DNA from: Nocardia flavorosea NBRC 108225
GTDB lineage: Bacteria; Actinomycetota; Actinomycetes; Mycobacteriales; Mycobacteriaceae
Reading direction: 5' to 3'
DNA: 64,000 nucleotides
NCBI RefSeq assembly: GCF_001613385.1
Contig: NZ_BDCG01000017.1
Coordinates: 124,001 to 188,000, forward strand
Shown here: positions 50,774 through 60,413 of the stretch, in pieces
Position numbering within the stretch: position 1 is the stretch's first letter
Layout: each line of letters starts with the position of its first letter
Made by a program: the position numbers and the translations under genes
The notes under the pieces: model-generated
The model's input: only the letters and a program-made list of their open reading frames with translations
Told to the model about the DNA's origin: nothing
Databases searched by the model: none

Positions 50774-52072
50774 ATGTCTGCTGGATCACACCCACCGGCC
50801 GCGTCGCTTCCCGGACCGGTGCAGCTCGCGCGCACCCGGGTCGCCGGCATCGTCTACGATCGCGCGGAGGAGATCGCCGAGCAGGGCAGCACCGCCATCC
50901 TCACCCAGATCCCCGGCTACGCCGGCCGCGACAGCGAATTCCGCGCCGACGTCCACGACCAAGTGGCGCGGCTGTGCCGCACCGGACTGGGCGCACTGCT
51001 GGACCATCGACGGGTCACCGCGACCGACCTCGCCCATACCCGCCGGGCGGCGGTGCGGCGCGCCCGGTCCGGACTACCCCTGGCCGATTACATCACCGCG
51101 TTCCGGCTCGGCCAGCAGACCTTCTGGAAGCACCTGATCGCACACGCCGGCGATTCCCCCGCCGCCCGGGAGGCAACACTGTCACTGGTACTTCCGCTCA
51201 CCCGGTACTGCGATCTGATCAGCACCGAAGCCACACAGGCCTATCTGGATTTCCAGCAGCATCACCCGGGCGAAGCCGGGCGCGACGAGCACGATCTGGT
51301 CGAAGCGCTGCTCGGCGGCACGCTCCCCGAACGTGGACCGCTCCCGGCGGCCGCGGCCGCCCACGGTATCGGCCCCGCCCCCGGGGAACGCTTCGTCGTT
51401 ATCGCGGCGACCGTCCTCGACAGCAGCGAACGCAGTACGCATTCCGCGACCGAAGCGCCGCAGATCGTTTCGTCGGCGCTGGCACGCACCGGAGTCAACG
51501 GGCACCGCACCCTGGCCGTCGCCCGTGATACCGAGATCGTCGCCGTCGCGGGGCTCGGCCGCGCTGCGGCCGGCGAACTGTGCACCCGGCTGCGACGTAC
51601 CCGCGACACCCTCTTCGCGGAGGGCATCACCACCGGGTTCGGGATCAGCACAGTCGTCACCGGTGTCGAACAGCTTCCCCGCGGCCGACAGGAAGCGGTC
51701 TCCGCACTGGACCTGCTGCCCGACAGCGGTGGTGTCCTGGCGCTGCCCGAACTCACCCCGTTCCGCTATCTCGTCCTCAGCTCCGACGAGACCGCGCGCG
51801 GCCTCGTCGACCCGCGAATCGCCCGCGCCCTCGCCGACGACCAGGCCAAGGGCGGGGTGCTCGCCGACACCATCCGGGCTTTCATCGCTGCCGATACGAA
51901 TCTGCGTGAGGCGGCCGACGCCCTGCGCATCCACCACAACACCGCCAAATACCGGCTACGCCGAATCCAGCAATTGACCGGTCGCAATATCCGCACGGTC
52001 ACCGATCTCGTCGAGCTCCTGGTCGCGATCGAACTCCGGCAGGCACCGGCGCCGGTGCCACGCGAACGCTGA
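50774..52072 (+). CDS. PucR/CdaR-type transcriptional regulator
   Basis: 432 aa from ATG 50774. The C-terminal end has the PucR-type HTH: FIAADTNLREAADALRIHHNTAKYRLRRIQQLTGR (key: LREAADAL, HHNTAKYRL). The middle is a GGDEF-like ligand domain; the N-terminal 150 residues hold the helical RsbT-type region. Such regulators often control transport and catabolism of purines or amino acids. Its divergent placement suggests control of the Liv-type operon. Confidence 0.85.
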   Translation: MSAGSHPPAASLPGPVQLARTRVAGIVYDRAEEIAEQGSTAILTQIPGYAGRDSEFRADVHDQVARLCRTGLGALLDHRRVTATDLAHTRRAAVRRARSGLPLADYITAFRLGQQTFWKHLIAHAGDSPAAREATLSLVLPLTRYCDLISTEATQAYLDFQQHHPGEAGRDEHDLVEALLGGTLPERGPLPAAAAAHGIGPAPGERFVVIAATVLDSSERSTHSATEAPQIVSSALARTGVNGHRTLAVARDTEIVAVAGLGRAAAGELCTRLRRTRDTLFAEGITTGFGISTVVTGVEQLPRGRQEAVSALDLLPDSGGVLALPELTPFRYLVLSSDETARGLVDPRIARALADDQAKGGVLADTIRAFIAADTNLREAADALRIHHNTAKYRLRRIQQLTGRNIRTVTDLVELLVAIELRQAPAPVPRER

Positions 52073-52254
52073 GCTGTCCCCGCGTATCCCGCGGCGACCC
52101 GCAGCGCGCCCGGGGTCCCGCACAGCCGCCCCGCGCGTGGGTATCATTTCCGGCCGTACGCGAAACGTGTACCGGCCGAGCCTTTTCAAGCAGGTGGTTG
52201 CGGCCGTTCCGGACTGCGCCCGGAGTCCCGGCGCACAACCGCAGGGGGTACCAG

Positions 52255-53514
52255 GTGACAGGGCAGTCCCGGCCGGCGTCCACACAACGTCGCGGCAGCA
52301 CCGTCACACCGACGGATTCCACCGGTTCCCGGATCCCGCTCTACTCTCGCGAATTCGCGACCGACCCGCACGGGTTCTACCAGTGGATGCGCCGGCGGTA
52401 CGGCGCGGTGGCCCCGGTCGACCTCGCACCCGGGGTGCCCGCCACCCTCGTGGTGGACGACCGGACGGCGCGGCGAATCCTCGACGACGCCGACCATTTC
52501 CCGTCCGACCCCCGCGGTTGGCAGCAGAAAGCACCGGCCGGACTGCCGATCGTGCCGATGATGCAATGGCGGCCCAATCCGCTGCGCACGCACGGCCCGG
52601 ACCACGACCGCTACCGTGCCGCCACGGTGGACGCATTGGCCGGCGTGGACCCGAATTCGCTGCGTACCACCGTTTCGCGTATCGCACTGGACCTGATCAA
52701 CCGGTTCTGCTCGGAAGGCGCCGCCGATCTGCTCGACCGGTATGTGGTGCCGCTGGTGTTCCGGACGATGGACGATGTCCTCGGCTGCCCGACCGAACTC
52801 GGCGACCGGCTGCGTCTCGCGCTGACCGAGATGATCGACGGCGCCGCGGACGATGGTGCCGAGCCGCGGATCCAGGGGTTGCTCGCCGAGCTGATCGCCG
52901 GTAAACGTACCGACCCCGGCGACGATGTCACCAGCCGCCTGATCCGGCACCCGGCGAATCTGTCGGACGAGGAGCTCGTTCACCAACTGCTGGGCCTGTA
53001 TTGGACCGGGCTCGAACCGCCACGCAATCTGATCGCCAATACGCTACTGCTGACCCTCACCGACCCCCGGTTCACCAGCGATCACACCGGGTTCGCACCA
53101 CCCGCGCGCGACGCACTCGACGAGGTGCTGGCCAACGATCCACCGCTGGCCAATCACAGCATCAGCTATCCCCCGCTTCCCGTGATGGTCGACGATGTCC
53201 TACTACCCGCGGACCAGCCGGTACTCATCGGCGCGGCCGCCTGCCACGGCGACCCGGACCGGTCGGCTGCGCCTGTACCCCATGATGACCGGGACCTCGC
53301 CTGGGGCCGCGGAGCGCACGCGTGCCCGGCCCATGCCCGCACGATATCCCGGCTGCTCGCCGAGGAGGCGATAGAGCAGTTGCTCGACGCGCTACCCGAT
53401 CTGACTCTCGCGTTCGACCCGGATCGGACGATCTGGCGGCCGGGCCCGTTCCATCGCGCGCTCATCGCGCTCCCGGTGCGGTTCCCGCCCGCGCCGGGCA
53501 TGCCGCTGGGTTGA
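52255..53514 (+). CDS. Cytochrome P450 with atypical ExxR and I-helix motifs
   Basis: 419 aa from GTG 52255 with AGGGGG upstream. Heme loop WGRGAHACPAHA with the Cys ligand. The K-helix ExxR reads EVLA (DEVLANDPPL), lacking the Arg. The I-helix, usually AGxxT, reads YWTGLEPPRN without the acidic-Thr pair. P450s lacking ExxR (CYP157-like) occur in actinobacterial conservon loci; no conservon genes are next to it here. It may have an unusual or non-monooxygenase role. Confidence 0.85.
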   Translation: MTGQSRPASTQRRGSTVTPTDSTGSRIPLYSREFATDPHGFYQWMRRRYGAVAPVDLAPGVPATLVVDDRTARRILDDADHFPSDPRGWQQKAPAGLPIVPMMQWRPNPLRTHGPDHDRYRAATVDALAGVDPNSLRTTVSRIALDLINRFCSEGAADLLDRYVVPLVFRTMDDVLGCPTELGDRLRLALTEMIDGAADDGAEPRIQGLLAELIAGKRTDPGDDVTSRLIRHPANLSDEELVHQLLGLYWTGLEPPRNLIANTLLLTLTDPRFTSDHTGFAPPARDALDEVLANDPPLANHSISYPPLPVMVDDVLLPADQPVLIGAAACHGDPDRSAAPVPHDDRDLAWGRGAHACPAHARTISRLLAEEAIEQLLDALPDLTLAFDPDRTIWRPGPFHRALIALPVRFPPAPGMPLG

Positions 53515-53943
53515 TCACCCGGAGCGGGCGCTACGCGTCCCCGCGATAGGACACCGCCCTGACGCCGAGCACCCGGCCGGCGATTATCCCGGGTGTAGGT
53601 GCTCACCGAACCAGCCATGGAGGCTACCGATGCTCTCTCCGGCCGTCGTCCCGTCCAACCCCGTTCAGGGCCTGATCATGGAACTGAGCCGGCTGTTGTG
53701 CACGTTGTCGTCGGGTGGAGGCTGCATGGTCATCATGTAGGCGGGAGGCGTCGGGCGCCTGTTCATCTCCGATCCCGGCCTCGTCCAGCGCTGGCGCCAC
53801 GGCGTGGTGTAGGCTGACGCAGTCGCCCTTCGGCAACTTCTCCGCATCCCGGTTTTTACCTGTAACCGCTAGTTACAGATACTGCTGGGTCAGCGCTCGC
53901 CTATCCACCTCATTCCTGCGCCTCCCGGCGCTACCATGCGCAG
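53515..53943. other. Intergenic region between P450 and the degraded gene
   Basis: About 430 bases. Several short frames exist, none convincing. It contains the palindrome at 53860-53878. The surrounding disrupted gene suggests that this area has lost sequence. Confidence 0.4.
53860..53878. promoter_or_regulatory. Perfect inverted repeat CTGTAAC-N5-GTTACAG
   Basis: Seven-base arms with a 5-base spacer (CGCTA). GTAAC/GTTAC palindromes are typical of TetR-type operators, but no TetR gene is adjacent. It may be a relic of a lost regulator or an operator for the downstream degraded gene. Confidence 0.45.
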
Positions 53944-54922
53944 ATGGGGCAACCCGCCACACCAGGCGCGGACACCCTCGGGCGGTTGCACGGCGATCAG
54001 CTCGCGGAAACCCCGCGTCGATTCACCGCGGCGTGGCAGGACTCACCCGCACGACCCGATCTCACGCAGTACCTGCCCAGGCCTACCGCCCTCCGGCGCG
54101 TGGCACTCATCGAAGTGGTCAAAATCGACCTCGTCCAGCGCCGGCGGTGCACAGGTCAGGACAGACGCCTCGCCGACCATCGAGTCCTCATCATCGATGA
54201 CCTGGATCCCGGTGCGCACGAGACCTTCCAGCGGGTCGCGCCGTTCACCTATGGTCTCGCGTTTCTGGCCGGTTTCGTCGTCACCACCGTGCTCACCGCA
54301 CCTCTGGGTTCGGTGCTGCGCGGCCTCCGCCGCGGCGGGAGCGGCCGGGACAGTCGCAGCTACGACAACACCACGCCGGCCCGCGCCCGCCGCGATACCC
54401 TGCTGTTGAGCAGTCGTACGGTGCCGGCCCGGTTTCCCGCTCTGGGCGATCACGGGAGTTGCCGTCCCGATCACGATGCAGGCGTCCGGTAGCACACTGG
54501 GTGTGGCGGCGTCCGCGCATTTCTCCGGGAACCGGATCGTCTGTGGCGCGATGGCCATGGCGTATCCGTATTTCCCGGTCGGCAGTTATGCGGTGCGGTC
54601 GCTGTATCCGGCGTTCCTGCCGCTGGGTGGTGCGTTCGGCAGCGATGTGGAACAGTTGCGCGCACTGGATCGGCGCAGTACGTATTTCCTGCTGCTCGCC
54701 GCGGCGGTCCCGCTACTCGGTGCGGCCGGCGTGACCTTCCTGCCGGCCGCCGATATCACCGAGGTCCGGCCCGCTTTGCGGGTGCTGTTGCTGGGTAGCG
54801 CACTCGCCTTCGCGGGGGCGTATCTGCTGTTCCGGACGCTCGAACGCGATATCGCCGCACTCGAACGTGTGGTCGCCCACGGAATCACCCCACACGCCGC
54901 GGATTCGGCGAGTACGGTATAG
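53944..54922 (+). pseudogene. Degraded membrane protein gene with kinase-associated N-terminus
   Basis: Two frames seem to be parts of one gene. The first (53944-54492) begins with RFTAAWQDSPARPDL and ALIEVVKIDLVQRRR, resembling the N-terminal module before Ser/Thr kinase domains in some actinobacteria and planctomycetes, then jumps to a membrane segment (FLAGFVVTTVLTAPLGSVL). The second, reading from about 54410 to 54922, has membrane segments (WAITGVAVPITM, YFLLLAAAVPLLGAAGVTFL, LLLGSALAFAGAYLLF). No kinase catalytic motifs remain. Frameshift and deletion are inferred; two small genuine membrane proteins remain possible. Confidence 0.4.
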
Positions 54923-54975
54923 CCACCGCATTGCTGCGGGGTGAATCGAAGCGGTGGAAAGGCGGGGCACAGGAT

Positions 54976-57537
54976 ATGCATGATCCGGGATCGCCGGGTA
55001 TCGGATTCGTTCCATCGCAGGCCGATAGGTCCGCACCGGTATCGGGTGCCGGTCAGCTGCCCAGGTATCTACGCGGTGGTTATCGCGATGCCACACCGTT
55101 GCTGACGGGCGCCCCGCGGCCGTCGTCGGGACCGCGGCACAGCGCGGAACCGGCACCGCAGCGCCGTACGCTCGCCGCCCGTTACCGCAGCGCGGACCCG
55201 ATCGATCTGGACGGCGCCACGGTATATCCCATGTACAGCGAGCAGTTGCCCACTCCGGCATCAGCATTGACCATGACCCTGCTCTCGGCGACACCGCCGG
55301 CCGGATTGGCCGCCGTCGGTATCGGCCTGTCGGTGATCGATGGATATATCGACCTCGACGACCGGCACCTGGCCGGAGTCGATATCTGGCGCGACGCACT
55401 CGAACGCGGCATAACCTTCGATCTGGCCGCGGACTCGCCGGACGCCCTGTTCGCGCTCACGCCGGTCTGGTCGGATGCCGCGGGAGAACCGCAATCGTGG
55501 TCCGGCAATTACGGAATCGTCGTCGAGCGCACGGAAATGGGCCGGACCGTTTTGTGGTGCAGTATGGGCGAAGGTCCACCCCATTTCGCCGATCTGGTGA
55601 TCGAGGTGCGCAGCACTCCACTGGACCCGCACCCGCACCTGTTCATGTCCGGGGCCATCCCCGCCATTTCCACGGCCACGCCCCCGGAGGGCCGGCGTAA
55701 CCGGCACCACTGGGTGGAACCCGACGATCCCGCCCCCGACGACGCCCTCGAACTCGACCCGTGGGCAGCGCATTACGAACCCGCCGCAGACGACTCCCCC
55801 GCGATACCGGCCGTCGACGACCCCCTGGCGCGGACGACCACAGCCGGCCCGCTGACCACTCCGATTGACGACTCCGCACCGGAACCGGTCACAGACGAGG
55901 CCACAACGGCATCCACCACACACAAGTCGGTACCGGCGGCTGCCGCACCCGAGTCGGTGCCGGTACCTGCCGCTCACGAATCTCTTGCGGCACCTGCCGC
56001 TCACGGGCCCGCCCCGGTGCCCATCAGAGCCGACAATCTGTCCGCACCCACCGTGTCGCCGCCGATCACCGGCACCTTCACCACCGCATCCACCAAGGAC
56101 TCCGTGTCGGCCCGCACGACGGCCGACCCTGCGACGTCACCCACCATGAGCGAATCCGCCACGCCCCCCGAACCCGCACCGCCGCCCACCGAGGTCGACG
56201 CGCTGCCCACCCCCACCGTGTCGGTGCCGACCGCATATACCTTCACCACTTCCCCCACGATTCCGGCGCCCACCGCAGCCGCCCCTGTGCCGACCGCCGC
56301 CGTATCGCCGCCGGTCACGTACACCTTCACCAGTGCACCCGCCGGCTACGACTCTCGGCCGACACTCACGACAGCCAGTCCCGCGCCGTCACCCACCATG
56401 ACCGGAACGGTCCCGGTGCCGGCCACGTCCGAGCCCGCGTCGGCGCCCACCGCAGCCGGCGCTCTCCCGCCTGCATCCGCCGTATGCAGCTTCCCCGTGG
56501 ACCACGATCCCCTGCCGATACCCGCCGCTCACGATGCGCTGCCGGCGTCTACGACCCATAGATCTGCGACCGCGGAAGGCGTAGCTGACAACGCGCCACC
56601 GGCCGTCGCTTCCGCCGATCACTTGGCCGAATCCGTCGTGAACGATATTGCGATGGCAGCCGACGCACCTGGTTCCGTGCCGGAATCCATCGAGGACGAC
56701 GCCGAAATACAGGGTTACCTTTGCAGTTTCGCCGATATTCGGCTGTCCGTCCCGGCGTACGAGGAGGGATCGGCAGATACTCCAGACCTGGAGGCGACCG
56801 CGCCGCACCGCGCTCTGATCGATGATCTCACCGGATACGATGACCCACTCGCCGGAACGGGCGGGGGACACCATTCCCCGGCTGACGTGGGCGAAGAATC
56901 ATATTCGGACACCGGTCGGCACGGCTGGGCCGAGAACCCCGAACTGACAGGTCTCGTCCCGGTCATCCGCGATGCCGGTTTCACCGACTACGGCCCCGAG
57001 CCGCCCCGGCCGGCAGCCACCGCTGCCACCGCCACGACCTCCCTGTACCGCACACCGCTGTTCGCCGGTGGCGAAGCGGTCACGGAATTCGCAATGCGCG
57101 AGGACCACGCGCTCGTCGACACCCTCGCCGACGATTCGCTCGCTCCGGTAACGCCGCCTTCGGTATCGCCCACCGATATGCCGACCGCAGAAGTAACCCC
57201 GCCCCCGGACGATGACATCGACCCCGCTCGGCTTCATTCGCTCGGCGCCATCGCCCACGCCCAGGGCGACGACGACCGCGCCCATCTGCTGTGGACCCGC
57301 GCCGCGCGGGCCGGGAGCCTGGGCGCAATATACGATCTCGGCGCGCTGTCGCTGCGCCGGGACGATCCCGGCGCCGCGGAGCGCTGGTGGCGGACCGCGG
57401 CCGGCCGGCGAATGATCCCGGCGATGGCCGAACTGGCGGTACTCCTGGAACAACGCGGCGCCCTGGCCGAGGCTCGGATGTGGCGCACCCAGGCCGTGGC
57501 CGAAGAGGTCATTGCCACCGCGAACCGGCAGCGATGA
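54976..57537 (+). CDS. Large Pro/Ala/Thr-rich protein with C-terminal Sel1/TPR-like repeats
   Basis: 853 aa from ATG 54976. Residues about 60-235 form an ordered domain (GLAAVGIGLSVIDGYIDLDD, NYGIVVERTEMGRTVLWCS). Residues about 260-560 are a Pro/Ala/Thr/Ser-rich disordered linker with three imperfect copies of a PTVSxPxTYTFTxxP unit. Residues about 750-853 hold three Sel1-like helical repeats (LHSLGAIAHAQGDDDRAHLLW, YDLGALSLRRDDPGAAERWW, MAELAVLLEQRGALAEARMW). No signal peptide or membrane segment is seen. Function unknown; Sel1 repeats suggest protein binding. Confidence 0.8.
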   Translation: MHDPGSPGIGFVPSQADRSAPVSGAGQLPRYLRGGYRDATPLLTGAPRPSSGPRHSAEPAPQRRTLAARYRSADPIDLDGATVYPMYSEQLPTPASALTMTLLSATPPAGLAAVGIGLSVIDGYIDLDDRHLAGVDIWRDALERGITFDLAADSPDALFALTPVWSDAAGEPQSWSGNYGIVVERTEMGRTVLWCSMGEGPPHFADLVIEVRSTPLDPHPHLFMSGAIPAISTATPPEGRRNRHHWVEPDDPAPDDALELDPWAAHYEPAADDSPAIPAVDDPLARTTTAGPLTTPIDDSAPEPVTDEATTASTTHKSVPAAAAPESVPVPAAHESLAAPAAHGPAPVPIRADNLSAPTVSPPITGTFTTASTKDSVSARTTADPATSPTMSESATPPEPAPPPTEVDALPTPTVSVPTAYTFTTSPTIPAPTAAAPVPTAAVSPPVTYTFTSAPAGYDSRPTLTTASPAPSPTMTGTVPVPATSEPASAPTAAGALPPASAVCSFPVDHDPLPIPAAHDALPASTTHRSATAEGVADNAPPAVASADHLAESVVNDIAMAADAPGSVPESIEDDAEIQGYLCSFADIRLSVPAYEEGSADTPDLEATAPHRALIDDLTGYDDPLAGTGGGHHSPADVGEESYSDTGRHGWAENPELTGLVPVIRDAGFTDYGPEPPRPAATAATATTSLYRTPLFAGGEAVTEFAMREDHALVDTLADDSLAPVTPPSVSPTDMPTAEVTPPPDDDIDPARLHSLGAIAHAQGDDDRAHLLWTRAARAGSLGAIYDLGALSLRRDDPGAAERWWRTAAGRRMIPAMAELAVLLEQRGALAEARMWRTQAVAEEVIATANRQR

Positions 57538-57784
57538 GTCTCTAACGACTCTTCCGACCGGCGGTCGCGACGTTTTGGCGAATAAGAGTCAGCGCGCCCC
57601 GGCGGTCGATAATGGCAGAACCGGACTTCTTGCCGCGCAGCAGGTGTCCAGCCCTCGCGGTGACCGCGGCCTGGGCACCGACGACATCGGTGGGCGGACC
57701 GGTCGCTGCAGCAGGCTATCCTGGCCCGACGCTCGCGCGTCCGGACGCTCATCTGGTGGCGGCTGCCACCGCGGCGGGCAATTC

Positions 57785-58648
57785 TCAGCGGCTCGCGCGC
57801 AGTATGCGGTTTGCCCGCACCGCCCGGGGCAGTTCGCTCGCGAAGCTCGTGGATCCGTCGAGGTAGCCGGTGATGAGATCAGGGCCGGAATGGTCTTCGA
57901 GGTCGGTGAAGCCGAAGGCGCGCAGCTGTGCGGCGATATCGACGGGTGTGAAGTAGCTGCACACGGGTTCGCCTGCCGCGGCCAGCCGCTCGGCACGTGC
58001 CTGCTGGTGCGCACGACCCTCGTCACTGTCCGCAGGCTGCAGATAATCGAAAACCACCTCCACCCGCTGGGCCTGACCAGCGATGTATTCGAGGGTGGTA
58101 TGGGCGGCGCTCGGGGTCAGGTAGAACACGACGCCCAGCCAGACGAATACGGCCGGGTCTGTCCGTTTGAATCCGCCGGATTCCAGCCCTGCTGCCAGGG
58201 CTTGGGTTTCGAAGTCGACCGGGACGAAGGTCAACGTTTCCGGACGGCCGATTCCGGCCGCCGCGAGGCGTTCGCGCTTCCACGCCTGGGTGGCGGGGTG
58301 GTCGACTTCGAAGACACGCAACTCTGGGAGCGGATTGCGATAGGCGAACGTGTCCAGGCCTGCGCCGAGGATCACGACCTGCCGCACACCGGCGGCGATG
58401 GCCGCGGCCACGGCGTCCTCGGCGAAGCGGGCGCGGGCGGCGAAGAACAGGCGGCGCGACCGATCCCTGACAGCGAGATCGAGGTAGTCGGTTGTGGGCG
58501 TGCCCAATTCGGTCAATTCGGCTGCGGTGACGCCGAGCAGACGTGCCGCCACGGGGTCGGCGAAGATCAGCGGCCGGTCAGCGATCTGGTGATAGGCGCG
58601 GGCATACGCGGTAATGAGCGCTGTCCGGCTGGGACCGTCGTTATCCAT
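57785..58648 (-). CDS. SAM-dependent methyltransferase, TIGR00027/LCMT-like family
   Basis: 287 aa from ATG 58648 (GTG 58666 in frame adds six residues). SRTALITAYARAYHQ opening, RPLIFADPVAARLLG, SAM motif VVILGAGLDTFAYR, FEVDHPATQAWKRERL, later FVWLGVVFYL. These match the large actinobacterial family of putative S-adenosylmethionine-dependent O-methyltransferases, of which nocardiae and mycobacteria carry many. Substrate unknown. Confidence 0.88.
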   Translation of the reverse strand: MDNDGPSRTALITAYARAYHQIADRPLIFADPVAARLLGVTAAELTELGTPTTDYLDLAVRDRSRRLFFAARARFAEDAVAAAIAAGVRQVVILGAGLDTFAYRNPLPELRVFEVDHPATQAWKRERLAAAGIGRPETLTFVPVDFETQALAAGLESGGFKRTDPAVFVWLGVVFYLTPSAAHTTLEYIAGQAQRVEVVFDYLQPADSDEGRAHQQARAERLAAAGEPVCSYFTPVDIAAQLRAFGFTDLEDHSGPDLITGYLDGSTSFASELPRAVRANRILRASR

Positions 58649-59057
58649 ATCCAGAAACCTAGCCACGAATGTGGCGCATGCTCTATGAACTCACTCACGC
58701 CCACTCCGCAAAGGAGCACGCGAGCGCAGTGATTCTTTCCGGCGCCCCGGGTCGACGGCGCGATACTGCGGATAGTGCGCCGTCCGATCCCGTTGTACCG
58801 GCCGGTGCCCGCGGTGATTCCGGCGAATGGTGGACGTGGGCTTCTCGGGAGTCGGTGGTTCGCTCGCCGCCTCACTCCGGCGCTCGCATTCGGACCGGGC
58901 GGTGACCCGGGCCTGCGCGGCGGCCGGTATCGCGACCGGCCTACCGGTGGGATTGGTTCCCTCCGCCGCATGGCTCACCCTGTACCGCCTGTTGCACGAG
59001 ACCGCCGCGCCGGCACACGACCGTCCGGCGCCCCGGCGAGGCCGCTGACCCGGACAC
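58649..59057. other. Intergenic region before the ect terminator
   Basis: About 410 bases between the divergently placed methyltransferase start and the hairpin after ectD. A 73-codon frame at 58827-59048 is the best candidate, but it has no recognisable family and no clear ribosome-binding site. Confidence 0.35.
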
Positions 59058-59097
59058 GGCGACGGGGACGAACCCTGCGGGATTCGTCCCCGTCGCC
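59058..59097 (-). terminator. Hairpin terminator of the ectoine operon
   Basis: Perfect 15-bp stem GGCGACGGGGACGAA / TTCGTCCCCGTCGCC with a 10-base loop, 18 bases after the ectD stop on the minus strand. Confidence 0.8.
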
Positions 59098-59115
59098 ATG
59101 GGCGAGTAGTCCCTT

Positions 59116-59985
59116 CTACACCGCCGTGAAGTCGCGACTCGCGATATATGCCGGGCGGCGCGCCGGTGCCGCGAACGGCTCCTCCAGGGTGTTCTCCACA
59201 CTGTTGAACACGAGGAAGATATTCGACCGCGGGAACGGCGTGATGTTGTTCGCCGACGCGTGCATGATATTCGAATCGAACAGCAGCGCCGACCCGGCCG
59301 GACCGGTGAACTGCTCGATTCCGTACTTATGGGCCAATTCGGTGATATCGGCCTGGCTCGGTACCCCGATCTCCTGCTCACGCAGTGATTCGCGGTAGTG
59401 ATCCGCCGGTGTTTCGCCCTGGCAGGGAACGAAAGTGCGGTGCGATCCGGGCATCACCATCAGGCTGCCGTTGTACGGGTAGTTGTCCGTCAACGCGATG
59501 GACAGACTCACCGCCCGTGGCGTGGGCATTCCGTCTTCGGCGTGCCAGGTCTCGAAATCGGAATGCCAGTAGAAGCCGGTACCGAACCCGGGAAGATAAT
59601 TGACCCGGCTCTGGTGGATGTACACATCCGAACCCAGAACCTGTCGGGCCAGGTCCACCACCCGGGATTCACGCACCAGCTCCTTCACCGCCGGGCTCAG
59701 CGTGTGCACATCGAATACCGAGCGCACCCGCTGCGACGTCTTTTCCACGATGAGCCGGTCGTCACCCTGCAAATCCGGATCATTTGCCAGCCGATCGATC
59801 TCGGTGGCGAATTCGGCCACCTCTTCGGGGCTGAGCAAACGATCCAGAATTGCGTAACCGTCGGTATCGAACGCAGCCAGCTCCGCGTTGCCGATCCGGC
59901 CCCACACCGTCGCGTCGTGTCGCTCCTGAAGCGCCAGCCGCTCGGCGGTTCTGGTCGGATAGCGATCGATCCGATTGTCAACCAA
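59116..59985 (-). CDS. ectD: Ectoine hydroxylase
   Basis: 289 aa; TTG start complementary to 59983-59985 with GAAGGA upstream, no ATG in a suitable place. Non-heme Fe(II)/2-oxoglutarate dioxygenase that converts ectoine to 5-hydroxyectoine. The EctD fingerprint FYWHSDFETWHAEDGMP includes the iron-binding His-x-Asp, and the distal His lies in SNIMHASANN. RLIVEKTSQRVRSVFDVH and SLSIALTDNY are also conserved. Last of the four ect genes. Confidence 0.95.
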   Translation of the reverse strand: MVDNRIDRYPTRTAERLALQERHDATVWGRIGNAELAAFDTDGYAILDRLLSPEEVAEFATEIDRLANDPDLQGDDRLIVEKTSQRVRSVFDVHTLSPAVKELVRESRVVDLARQVLGSDVYIHQSRVNYLPGFGTGFYWHSDFETWHAEDGMPTPRAVSLSIALTDNYPYNGSLMVMPGSHRTFVPCQGETPADHYRESLREQEIGVPSQADITELAHKYGIEQFTGPAGSALLFDSNIMHASANNITPFPRSNIFLVFNSVENTLEEPFAAPARRPAYIASRDFTAV

Positions 59986-60003
59986 CGTCGTTCGTCCTTC
60001 CTC

Positions 60004-60399
60004 TCAGTCGGCCGGAACGGCGATCAACGGATAAACGCCGTTCTCGTCGTGCACCTCCTGCCCCGTGACAGGAGGATTGAACACGCACAGCATCCGCATC
60101 CGTGTCCGTGTCCGCACCTCGTGCTTCTCGTGCCCGTCGAGCAGGTACATGGTGCCCGGGGCGAGATCGTAGGTGCGGTCGTTGGTCAGATCGGTGAGGG
60201 TGCCTTCGCCCTCGACCAACCAGACCGCTTCCACATGGTTCTGATAGTGGAAGACGTGGGTGGTGCCGGCCTCGATGGTGGTCTCGTGGAACGAGAACCC
60301 CACACCATCACCGCCCAGCACGATCCGTTTGCTACGCCAACCCTCCGCACCGACATCGCGGTGGGTGCCGGTGATCTCGTCGGTGGTGCGCACGATCAT
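60004..60399 (-). CDS. ectC: Ectoine synthase
   Basis: 131 aa from ATG complementary to 60397-60399; an upstream in-frame start at 60423 would overlap ectB and lacks similarity. Cupin protein MIVRTTDEITGTHRDV with GWRSKRIVLGGDGVGFSFHETTI, HVFHYQNHVEAVWLVEGEG, LDGHEKHEVRT. It cyclises N-gamma-acetyl-diaminobutyrate to ectoine. Typical length for the family. Confidence 0.96.
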   Translation of the reverse strand: MIVRTTDEITGTHRDVGAEGWRSKRIVLGGDGVGFSFHETTIEAGTTHVFHYQNHVEAVWLVEGEGTLTDLTNDRTYDLAPGTMYLLDGHEKHEVRTRTRMRMLCVFNPPVTGQEVHDENGVYPLIAVPAD

Positions 60400-60413
60400 C
60401 GATGTAATTCCTT

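Noticed and set aside
53599-53817. Short frames on both strands between P450 and the degraded gene
   Set aside because: No family features, conflicting frames and no start signals.
58827-59048. 73-codon frame ending just before the ect terminator
   Set aside because: Hydrophobic middle part looks protein-like, but there is no known family, no clear ribosome-binding site, and frames of this size are common in GC-rich DNA.
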